Below are positions 57,470 to 64,000 of a stretch of DNA of 64,000 nt, one piece after another. The stretch spans positions 1,922,001 through 1,986,000 of the forward strand of contig NZ_CP054258.1 in NCBI RefSeq assembly GCF_024181585.1. The letters run 5' to 3'. The number at the start of each line of letters is the position of its first letter. Position 1 is the stretch's first letter. Position numbers and translations under genes: made by a program. The notes under the pieces are model-generated. The model saw only the letters and a program-made list of their open reading frames with translations, was not told the origin of the DNA and made no database searches. The stretch is from Treponema socranskii subsp. buccale. Its GTDB lineage: Bacteria > Spirochaetota > Spirochaetia > Treponematales > Treponemataceae.

Positions 57470-58783
57470 ATGAAAAAGATATTGCTCGTCTCATCGAATA
57501 AAAAAATTATCGATACGGTGCGGGAAGGCTGTGCCGCATTTTCAGACGATTTCGGCACGGATATCAGAACGGATGCCGACGATATCATAAGTTACATCAA
57601 TTACGAACTGCCGGAAATCAAGATACTCGACTACACTTCCGAAAATATCGACTGCGGCAAAATCCTTTCAGAAGTGAACACCGATCCGTGGCTGCACTAC
57701 GGCGGTATCATCGCGGTTTGTAAAGACAGAAAACAGATGCGAGAGCTCGAAGAGCTGAAAGACTCCAATATCCTTTCAATTCAAACGATAAACGACTTTT
57801 CATTCCACTTTATTCATCTGTTGCGCATCCTGTGGCAAAATCAAAAATTTCTTTTCAACCGCGGTATGCAGGAAGATTTCGGAGGCGAAGAAAACGGTAC
57901 TTTCGTTTGCGGCAACGATCCTCTCGACATCAGATTCTACACGTCGTTCCTTATTAATTATTTATACAGCACGAACAGAATAAACAGCGACGACCGTAAC
58001 GATCTCCAGATGACGTTGACCGAACTTTTGACAAACGCGCTCGAACACGGCAACTTGCATATCTCGTATGAAGAAAAAACAAAATGGATGGAAACGCACG
58101 GAGATATATTCAGCCTCATCACGGAACGTGCCGCCGACCCGCGATACGCCAACAAACAGATTACGATCACGTATGCGATCGGCAAGCATAAGTCGACCGT
58201 ATCGATTCAGGACGAAGGCGACGGGTTCGATTGGCGGAAATACATCGGCAAAAAAAACGAAGGTGACGGAGCGTTGCACGGCAGAGGCATTAGTATCGCG
58301 GCGGAACTCGTTTCGAAAATCGCGTACAACGAAAAAGGCAATCAAGTCGTATTCGAAATCAATAACAGGATCGACGAATCGAATACGGTACCGCAAGTCA
58401 TGTCGAATTTCGAAACGGTGACCTACACCGACAAACAAATCGTCTGCCGCCAAAACGAACCGACGACCGATCTTTTCTTTATCGTATCGGGACGCTATGC
58501 GGTCTATTCCGGACGGAAGCTCGTCACCGTCATGTCGCCGAACGACGTGTTTATCGGAGAGATGTCGTTTTTGCTCAACGACAAACGCTCGGCAACGATT
58601 CTCGCCGTCGGCAACTGCAAACTTATTAAAATTCCGAAAGGAGATTTTCTCCAGATGATACGGAAAAATCCGCACTACGGCTTATTCCTTTCACGAATGC
58701 TTGCACAGCGGCTTGAAAAACAAACGCACCGGACAATCGAGCTGAACGCACAGATCGCAAAACGGCAGGAAGACAAAAAATAG
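57470..58783 (+). CDS. Fused receiver-like / HATPase / cyclic-nucleotide-binding signalling protein, 437 aa
   Basis: Three modules in order. Residues 1-~120 look like a response-regulator fold (KKILLVSSNKKIIDTVREG... EIKILDYTSENIDC... GGIIAVCKDR), with the phosphoacceptor position degenerate. Residues ~150-310 contain an ATPase of the RsbW/serine-kinase type: MTLTELLTNALEHGNLHISYEE (N box) and VSIQDEGDGFDWRKYIG...HGRGISIAAEL (G boxes). Residues ~320-420 are a cNMP-binding fold: QIVCRQNEPTTDLFFIVSGRYAVYSG...NDVFIGEMSFLLNDKRSATILAV. The combination suggests anti-sigma-like or switch kinase control by a small ligand. The partner is unknown. It lies directly beside an IS, with a leaderless-type start. 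Confidence 0.8.
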   Translation: MKKILLVSSNKKIIDTVREGCAAFSDDFGTDIRTDADDIISYINYELPEIKILDYTSENIDCGKILSEVNTDPWLHYGGIIAVCKDRKQMRELEELKDSNILSIQTINDFSFHFIHLLRILWQNQKFLFNRGMQEDFGGEENGTFVCGNDPLDIRFYTSFLINYLYSTNRINSDDRNDLQMTLTELLTNALEHGNLHISYEEKTKWMETHGDIFSLITERAADPRYANKQITITYAIGKHKSTVSIQDEGDGFDWRKYIGKKNEGDGALHGRGISIAAELVSKIAYNEKGNQVVFEINNRIDESNTVPQVMSNFETVTYTDKQIVCRQNEPTTDLFFIVSGRYAVYSGRKLVTVMSPNDVFIGEMSFLLNDKRSATILAVGNCKLIKIPKGDFLQMIRKNPHYGLFLSRMLAQRLEKQTHRTIELNAQIAKRQEDKK

Positions 58784-58822
58784 TTTTTCGAATTACACTG
58801 CCGTATCACCGGAGACAATACC

Positions 58823-60274
58823 GTGTCGCTCAACTGCAACGAAATAAACGCAATCCTTGCGGAACTCGATCTCGAAGGCGCTTTTATCCAAGACATTATC
58901 CAGCCCGGCTACGATACGCTTGCGCTCTGCACATATAAAAACGGAAAGGCGCTCACGCTCTTTATCTGCACTGCACACGCTTCGTGCCGCATACACGAGA
59001 CGAAACGGAAAATCACGCGGAACGATAAGCCGCTGCGCTTTATGGAATTTTTAAAATCGCGCATAAAAGGCTCCCGGATTACATCCTGCGCACAAGTCGG
59101 TTTTGAGCGCATTATTAAAATGACGCTTACGCACGCCGACGAAAGTTTTATCATGTATATACGTTTGTGGAGCGGAGCTGCAAATATCGTATTGTGTACG
59201 GAATCGAACATAATCCTCGATACGATGTATCGCCGTCCTGCAAAGGGCGAAATCGCGGGCGGTACCTTTGCGCTTCCCGAAAACGAAAAAGCGTTTTTGC
59301 AAAAAGAGCATCCCGTCCGCACCTTCGGCGATGTCGAAGATCGCTATGCAAAAGAGCATCCCGACGCAGCACCTCTTTCGTTTAACGAAAAAGTCGATAT
59401 GTGGTACGGTGAGCATGCCCGCTCTCTTTCGCGCGCGGCGCTTTTGGCGCAGGCGGAAAAATGGTATGCCGCACAAAAATCGAAAAGAGAAGCCTCTCTC
59501 GAACGGCTGAAAGCGAAACGGGAATCTTTTAAAAATGCCGGACAATACAAACATCAGGGCGATTTGATATTATCTTTCGGACACTTGCTCGACGGCAAAA
59601 GCGAATTTCTCGAATGTGAAGATTACGATACCGGCGGAAGGGTGCGGATCAAAATCGATCCGAAAAAAAACGCGCAGGAAAATGCGGCGGCATATTACGA
59701 ACGGTATCGAAAAGAAACGCGGGGAGCGGAACAGCTCATTCACGATATCGAAATCGAAAAAAAGGAGATCGCAGCGCTCGACAAACGCTACGGCGACATC
59801 GTGCGCGAACAAAATCCCGTAAAGATAGAACAGCTGCTCAGACAAAACACAAAACCGGAACAGCAAAAGAAAAAAGCGCATCCGGGTCTCGATTACACGG
59901 TCGACGGCTGGTACATCATCGCAGGGCGCGACGCGAACGAAAACGACGAACTTTTACGCCGCCACGTTCGAGGCGAAGATATGTGGCTGCACGCGCGCGA
60001 CTTTCCGGGAGGCTACGTTTTTATTAAAAACCGGCCGGGAAAAACCGTACCGCGCGATGTGCTGCTCGACGCGGCAAACCTTGCAGTCTACTATTCGAAA
60101 GGGCGCAAAGCGGGAAAAGCCGACGTCTATTATACGAAAGTAAAATATCTCCGACGTGCGAAAAACGGTCCGAAAGGCCTCGTGCTTCCGACACAGGAAA
60201 AAAATATTTTCGTCGCACTCGATCAGGGGCGGCTCGACCGCATGGACGATATCCGGCGGGAATTAATGCAATAA
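58823..60274 (+). CDS. rqcH: RqcH/NFACT family protein, 483 aa
   Basis: Ribosome-quality-control homologue (RqcH/FbpA-like). NFACT-N occupies the first ~190 residues (LNCNEINAILAELDLEGAFIQDI... MYIRLWSGAANIVLC). A coiled coil spans about 215-250 and 280-360 (KRKEASLERLKAKRESFKN; AEQLIHDIEIEKKEIAALDKRYG). The C-terminal NFACT-R domain has GWYIIAGRDANENDELLRRHVRGEDMWLHARDFPGGYVFIKN. In other bacteria RqcH adds alanine tails to peptides on stalled 50S subunits. The chain is shorter than the ~570 residues usual in Firmicutes. Start GTG 58823, with GGAG 10 nt upstream. Confidence 0.88.
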   Translation: MSLNCNEINAILAELDLEGAFIQDIIQPGYDTLALCTYKNGKALTLFICTAHASCRIHETKRKITRNDKPLRFMEFLKSRIKGSRITSCAQVGFERIIKMTLTHADESFIMYIRLWSGAANIVLCTESNIILDTMYRRPAKGEIAGGTFALPENEKAFLQKEHPVRTFGDVEDRYAKEHPDAAPLSFNEKVDMWYGEHARSLSRAALLAQAEKWYAAQKSKREASLERLKAKRESFKNAGQYKHQGDLILSFGHLLDGKSEFLECEDYDTGGRVRIKIDPKKNAQENAAAYYERYRKETRGAEQLIHDIEIEKKEIAALDKRYGDIVREQNPVKIEQLLRQNTKPEQQKKKAHPGLDYTVDGWYIIAGRDANENDELLRRHVRGEDMWLHARDFPGGYVFIKNRPGKTVPRDVLLDAANLAVYYSKGRKAGKADVYYTKVKYLRRAKNGPKGLVLPTQEKNIFVALDQGRLDRMDDIRRELMQ

Positions 60275-60319
60275 AACACCGAGAGAACGCAAAGCCGAAA
60301 TCGAAACTCGACGAGCGAC

Positions 60320-62401
60320 CTAAAAGCGTTCGGCTCTTCCGGAGGATTTACGCCGATACAGGCCCGCGCTTCCGCTCCGCTCCGTCGGCGTATGTACGTT
60401 CGGCCTACCGTGCGCTCTGAATTTTTTTTCGTTGAAGCCGCCCGCACTCCTTTCAAAACGTCCCGCTTTCTTTTTTCCGCCGAAGGATTCGCCGTCGCCT
60501 CGAAACGATGAACGTGATTTTTTTTCAAAGCCGCCGGACTTCGAATCGACGTGGATGTGCGGAACATCGCCGCCTCTTTTGGACAGTTCGAGCGCTTTTT
60601 TTGCCGAATCGGCGGGAAGACTCAAAAGCGTAAAATTCGCGGCCATATCGATGCGGTCGACAAAGCGCCCCGGAATATGAAGGAGATCGCTGAAATAATC
60701 CGCAATTTCGCGAGGCCCGTATCCGTCGCGCCGTCCCATCTGTACGTAGAGGCGCACTTGATCGCCCGCCCCTCCGAACGAAACGCGGTTTCGACCCGCT
60801 TCGCCTTTTTGACGTGCAATCTTTCCGTAACGGGAAACATCGAGCGATGTGCCGTAGAGTACGGACATAACAGCCGCGAGCACGTCTTCGGCATCGTTGT
60901 CTTTGCACAGCTCTTTCGCCATTTCCGCAAACTGAGCATCGGCTTTGATGAGCGCGGGCTTTTGAAGATTCGTATCACCCCGCATATCCGCATCGCTCTG
61001 TACTTCCGTATCGTCCTTTGCGTTCGCGTCGGATGCCGCAGCCTCAACGGACACATCGTTTTGCCCCTCCGCATCGGGCACACCGTACATATCGCTTTCG
61101 TCATTCGAAGCGGAGATATCCGTCTGTGCATCGGAATTATTAATTATTAATTTATCGGCATCGCTTTTTTCCGAAACGCGATCGTGCCGCGAAGACAAGC
61201 CGATATCGCTTTTAAGTTTGTCGAAAAGCCGCTCCCGTTTTTTTGCGACGACTTCTTCGATCGTCGGAACGGCTTCTTCTTTAAGCTCTCCCTTCGTGCT
61301 TTTTCGGATCGCATTTTGCATATAGCTGAGTTTGCGCTTCCGCTCTTCGGGACGAACAAAGGTGATCGCCGTTCCCGCAGCTCCCGCCCTGCCCGTGCGT
61401 CCGATACGATGCACGTACGTCGCACCGTCGAACGGAAGGGAATAATTGACGACGTGGCTGAGACCTGTGATATCGATGCCGCGGGCGGCGACGTCGGTCG
61501 CAACGAGGATGCGCGTTTTTTTTCGGCGGAATCTCGCGAGGATTTTTTCGCGCTGGCTCTGCGCAACATCTCCGTGAAGAGCTGCGACTTCATAGCCGCG
61601 TTCGTCGAGCTGGCGCGCGACGGTGTCGGCGTCCATCTTCGTCTGCGTAAAGACGAGACCGTAAAAATCGTCGGCAATATCGATGAGGCGCACGAGGGCG
61701 TCTATCTTTTCGCTTTCGCGGAGCACCCAAAATTTCTGTTCGATGAGCAGCGGCTCGTCGACGACGCCTTCTTCTTCGACGATTTCGTATTCGCCCATAA
61801 ACTGAGAAGCGATTTTGAGAATCGGAGCAGGCATCGTCGCGCTGAAAAGCAGGATGCGGCTTGCGGGATTGGCTTTTTCGAAAATCGCTTCGATATCTTC
61901 GATAAAACCCATATCGAGCATTTCATCGCCTTCATCGAGGATGAAATAATCGATTTTGCCGATGTCGAGCGTACCGCGTTCGATGTGATCCTGAATGCGG
62001 CCGGGAGTGCCGACGACGATTTCAACGCCGCGTTTCAAATCGCGTATCTGAGACAGCATCGACGCGCCGCCGTAAACGACGCAGGTGCGCGGAAATTTTC
62101 CGTCGGCGAAGGACTGCATTTCGGTGCACGTCTGAACGGCAAGTTCCCGCGTCGGCTCAAGGATGAGCGCTTTGACGTGATCGCTTCCGCCTCTCAAGCG
62201 CTGCACGAGCGGCAAACCGAATGCGGCAGTTTTTCCCGTTCCCGTACGCGCGCGCGCGATGACATTTGCGTCTCCGTCCAAAAGGCGCGGAATTGCGAGA
62301 ACTTGAATCGGAGAAGGAGTGACAAAGCCTTTACGGGCTACTGCGGCCAGGGTCTGTTCGTCCAGACCGAGGTCTTCGAAAGAGATGTCTTCTGAATCCA
62401 T
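60320..62401 (-). CDS. deaD: DEAD-box RNA helicase with DbpA-type RNA-binding domain, 693 aa
   Basis: ATP-dependent RNA helicase for ribosome assembly or RNA decay. Q motif (SFEDLGLDEQTLAAVARKGFVTPSPIQ), motif I ARTGTGKTAAF, motif Ia PTRELAVQ, motif II DEGD in place of DEAD, motif III SATMP, and HRIGRTGRAG near residue 345. A DbpA-like RNA-binding domain follows at ~555-630 (VRLYVQMGRRDGYGPREIADYFSDLL...), then a basic RGG-poor tail. Between core and DbpA domain lies an acidic low-complexity linker (~405-495) rich in Asp, Ala, Ser. ATG 62401 has AGGT at 9 nt. It diverges from carD. Confidence 0.93.
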   Translation of the reverse strand: MDSEDISFEDLGLDEQTLAAVARKGFVTPSPIQVLAIPRLLDGDANVIARARTGTGKTAAFGLPLVQRLRGGSDHVKALILEPTRELAVQTCTEMQSFADGKFPRTCVVYGGASMLSQIRDLKRGVEIVVGTPGRIQDHIERGTLDIGKIDYFILDEGDEMLDMGFIEDIEAIFEKANPASRILLFSATMPAPILKIASQFMGEYEIVEEEGVVDEPLLIEQKFWVLRESEKIDALVRLIDIADDFYGLVFTQTKMDADTVARQLDERGYEVAALHGDVAQSQREKILARFRRKKTRILVATDVAARGIDITGLSHVVNYSLPFDGATYVHRIGRTGRAGAAGTAITFVRPEERKRKLSYMQNAIRKSTKGELKEEAVPTIEEVVAKKRERLFDKLKSDIGLSSRHDRVSEKSDADKLIINNSDAQTDISASNDESDMYGVPDAEGQNDVSVEAAASDANAKDDTEVQSDADMRGDTNLQKPALIKADAQFAEMAKELCKDNDAEDVLAAVMSVLYGTSLDVSRYGKIARQKGEAGRNRVSFGGAGDQVRLYVQMGRRDGYGPREIADYFSDLLHIPGRFVDRIDMAANFTLLSLPADSAKKALELSKRGGDVPHIHVDSKSGGFEKKSRSSFRGDGESFGGKKKAGRFERSAGGFNEKKFRAHGRPNVHTPTERSGSAGLYRRKSSGRAERF

Positions 62402-62634
62402 GTGTATACCTGTACCCTGCGGGCAAACGCCCGCCCCTGATTTGTGTGACGGGACTGACAGGAAGCACTATACAGGATCCGGAAAATCGACAGATGCGGC
62501 TTTATATGCCGCGCATGCGTCCATCAGACACAGCACACATAATGACACAATAGCGTAAATAACAAACAATTACAAGTGAAAATCGTGATATAATTTGAAA
62601 TAGTTCGCATATATTACCGTTTTTTAGAAACGCT

Positions 62635-62662
62635 TTACGGCATCCGGTTTACGGCATCCGGT
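62635..62662 (+). repeat. 14-bp tandem duplication at the carD promoter
   Basis: TTTACGGCATCCGG occurs twice head to tail immediately before the -35 hexamer TTGATT. It could be a duplicated protein-binding site. The rest of the 298-bp helicase-carD gap holds a small hairpin (GCGGGC AAAC GCCCGC near 62420) and AT-rich sequence. Confidence 0.6.
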
Positions 62663-62691
62663 TTGATTTTTTTGCCGCCCTGTGGTATACT
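62663..62691 (+). promoter_or_regulatory. carD promoter, nearly leaderless
   Basis: TTGATT (62663-62668), a 17-bp spacer and TATACT (62686-62691) with a TGG extension. Eight bases separate it from ATG 62700 and there is no Shine-Dalgarno. Confidence 0.65.
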
Positions 62692-62699
62692 GCAGCGAT

Positions 62700-63746
62700 A
62701 TGGCAAAAACTACGAATCCGAAAAAATCGGCAACATCCGAAGCAAAAGCAAAGACATCGGCAAAAGCGAAAAAAGCTCCCGAAAAGTCTGCAAAAGCCGC
62801 ATCCAAAACCGGTGCAAAAAAAAGCGGAAAATCCGCTGCAAAGCCGGCGGCGAAAAGCTCGGCAAAAACGGGCACGAAAACTGCGGTAAAAAAATCGGCA
62901 ACATCCGAAACAAAAGCAAAGGCATCGACAAAAGCGAAAGAACCCGCGAAGGCGGCATCTTCAAAAGTAGCGGCAAAATCCGCATCGAAACTTTTAACGA
63001 CGAAGAAAGCCGTCTCAAAAAGCACATCTCCGAAGACGGGAGCAAAAACAGGCGCAAAGGCGGCTCATCCGAAATCCGCTGCAGGAAAAGCGTCTTCAAA
63101 AAAATCGAAATCTTCGAGATTCCGCGTAAATCAAAAGATCGTCTACCCCAGTCAGGGCGTCGGAAAAATCATCGCCATCAATGACCAGCTTTTTAACGGC
63201 GAAATGGTGCCGTATTACAATATCTATATCGAAGCGTCGGATATGACCGTCATGGCACGTGTTGAATATGCCGAAGAACTCGGTATCCGCGCCATCGTTT
63301 CCGCTTCCGAAGCGGAAAAAGCGCTCAACCTGCTTTCCGACGATTTCGAACCGATCACGTCGGATTGGAAGCTCCGCTACCAGATGAACCTCGACCTGCT
63401 CAAAAAAGGAAGCATCAACGACATCGCAACGATCGTGCGCTGCCTGTACAACCGCAGCAAAGTAAAAGAACTTCCGATCCTCGAACGAAAGCTCTACGAT
63501 TCCGCACGCAAACTGCTCGAAGATGAAATTTCGTTTGCGACGGGGAAATCGCTCAAAGAAGTCGAAACGCTTATCCATATCAAACTTGAGCCGCCGGGAT
63601 CCGCACCCAAAGTCAAGCACGTCATCAACATCGACGATGACGAAGACGACAACCTCATGGACGATATGAACACCGGCTCGAACGAATCGGACGACGGAGA
63701 TTCTTCAGGCGATGACGATTCGTCCTACGACGACGATTCCTTTTAA
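62700..63746 (+). CDS. carD: CarD/CdnL family transcription regulator with H1-like tail, 348 aa
   Basis: Residues 1-140 are a low-complexity basic tail of Lys, Ala, Ser and Thr in histone H1-like repeats (KSAK, TKAKA, KKSAT). Residues ~141-300 form the CarD_CdnL domain: FRVNQKIVYPSQGVGKI, the TRCF-like RNA polymerase interaction part, and a helical part (DWKLRYQMNLDLLKKGSINDIATIVRCLYNRSKVKELPILERKLYDSARKLL). The last ~45 residues are acidic (DDDEDD, DDDSSYDDDS). CarD stabilises the open promoter complex at rRNA and other promoters. ATG 62700 is chosen over GTG 62682, which lies in the promoter. ispD follows. Confidence 0.93.
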   Translation: MAKTTNPKKSATSEAKAKTSAKAKKAPEKSAKAASKTGAKKSGKSAAKPAAKSSAKTGTKTAVKKSATSETKAKASTKAKEPAKAASSKVAAKSASKLLTTKKAVSKSTSPKTGAKTGAKAAHPKSAAGKASSKKSKSSRFRVNQKIVYPSQGVGKIIAINDQLFNGEMVPYYNIYIEASDMTVMARVEYAEELGIRAIVSASEAEKALNLLSDDFEPITSDWKLRYQMNLDLLKKGSINDIATIVRCLYNRSKVKELPILERKLYDSARKLLEDEISFATGKSLKEVETLIHIKLEPPGSAPKVKHVINIDDDEDDNLMDDMNTGSNESDDGDSSGDDDSSYDDDSF

Positions 63747-63772
63747 TGTTTTGAAAGTAAAGCATCATAAAA

Positions 63773-64000
63773 ATGGATAAAAAGCATAAAATCCCCGCCG
63801 CCGTCATCATCGTCGCGGCGGGCGCTTCTTCACGCATGGGTAAAGGAGTGCGGAAACAGTACCGGCCGCTCGGATGCGGCACCGTTCTTTCCGAATCGGT
63901 TAAGCCGTTTTTAAAAGCGCTCGACTGCGCTTCTCTCGTTATCGCAATCCCCTCCGATGAAGACGGCGCTCTTGCACGCGATGCGCTTTATGCGGATACG
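63773..64000 (+). CDS. ispD: 2-C-methyl-D-erythritol 4-phosphate cytidylyltransferase, 5' part
   Basis: Runs off the right edge after 76 codons. IPAAVIIVAAGASSRMGKGVRKQYRPLG is the nucleotidyltransferase signature of IspD (AAGxSxRMG...KQY), followed by VLSESVKPFLKALD and LVIAIPSDED. It makes CDP-methylerythritol in the MEP pathway, in line with ispH elsewhere in the window. The gap after carD is 26 bp; the upstream region has only a weak site, so co-transcription with carD is likely. A carD-ispD pairing is also seen in many bacteria. Confidence 0.9.
   Translation, partial: MDKKHKIPAAVIIVAAGASSRMGKGVRKQYRPLGCGTVLSESVKPFLKALDCASLVIAIPSDEDGALARDALYADT

Noticed and set aside
61184-62395. 403-codon open frame antisense to the DEAD-box helicase
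   Set aside because: Composition is rich in Arg, Phe and His, with no start signals; it mirrors the codon bias of the true gene on the other strand.

Overview
The window looks like chromosomal DNA of a Treponema-type spirochaete with roughly balanced base composition. Supporting features are a class I (archaeal-type) lysyl-tRNA synthetase, a short 640-residue topoisomerase IV/gyrase A-like subunit, a CarD regulator with a long lysine/alanine-rich tail, a BspA-type leucine-rich-repeat lipoprotein, soluble and membrane chemoreceptors, and the yajC-secD-secF set. The species cannot be fixed from the sequence alone.

Layout. 0-5 kb: end of an unidentified gene, a FIST/chemoreceptor pair, yigZ and a topoisomerase A subunit. 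5.0-6.7 kb: an insertion sequence (IS) whose transposase is split by a 144-bp element. 6.7-10.3 kb: a small transcription unit with a 14-copy TTCG repeat, an LRR lipoprotein, a DUF6884-like protein and a DUF4469/HU-like protein. 10.3-18.3 kb: a leftward amino-acid and nucleotide block (asd, dapA, a 2-hydroxyacid dehydrogenase, a pseudouridine synthase, asnA, apt, tyrA, aroF) headed by a Tyr/Phe-rich leader peptide and an attenuator. 18.3-27.4 kb: a heterodimeric ABC exporter, lysS, ddl, a Gfo/Idh oxidoreductase and ispH. 27.5-32 kb: a secreted protein and the Sec accessory genes. 32-37 kb: an AT-rich island with alternating genes for an amidase-like protein and a secreted partner, behind a DUF4143 ATPase. 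37-40.5 kb: a secreted protein, tatD, two tRNAs, a tandem hairpin-repeat array and a glsB-like gene. 40.7-45.6 kb: a D-threonate-type catabolic cluster. 45.7-49.7 kb: metNIQ with an M20 amidohydrolase. 49.9-64 kb: an MBL protein, a second GntP permease, ilvB, a chemoreceptor, an ISAs1 element, a fused signalling protein, an RqcH-like protein, a DEAD-box helicase, carD and the start of ispD.

Four observations stand out. (1) aroF appears to be controlled by transcription attenuation: a 41-codon leader ORF with a Tyr/Phe cluster precedes a textbook intrinsic terminator. (2) A four-hairpin repeat family of about 145-300 bp recurs at least six times plus fragments. Its stems change in compensatory fashion around a conserved inner tetraloop. 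One copy has jumped into a transposase gene, two supply the leader directly ahead of a ribosome binding site, three stand in tandem, and one fragment supplies the last codons of a gene. (3) The island at 32-36 kb alternates cysteine-histidine amidase-like genes with secreted partner genes that share a near-identical C-terminal segment, which suggests an effector/immunity cassette array. (4) Seven genes have a -10-like hexamer 6-8 nt before the start codon and little or no Shine-Dalgarno sequence, which suggests leaderless transcription.

All functional assignments come from motif recognition by eye. No database search or folding program was run.
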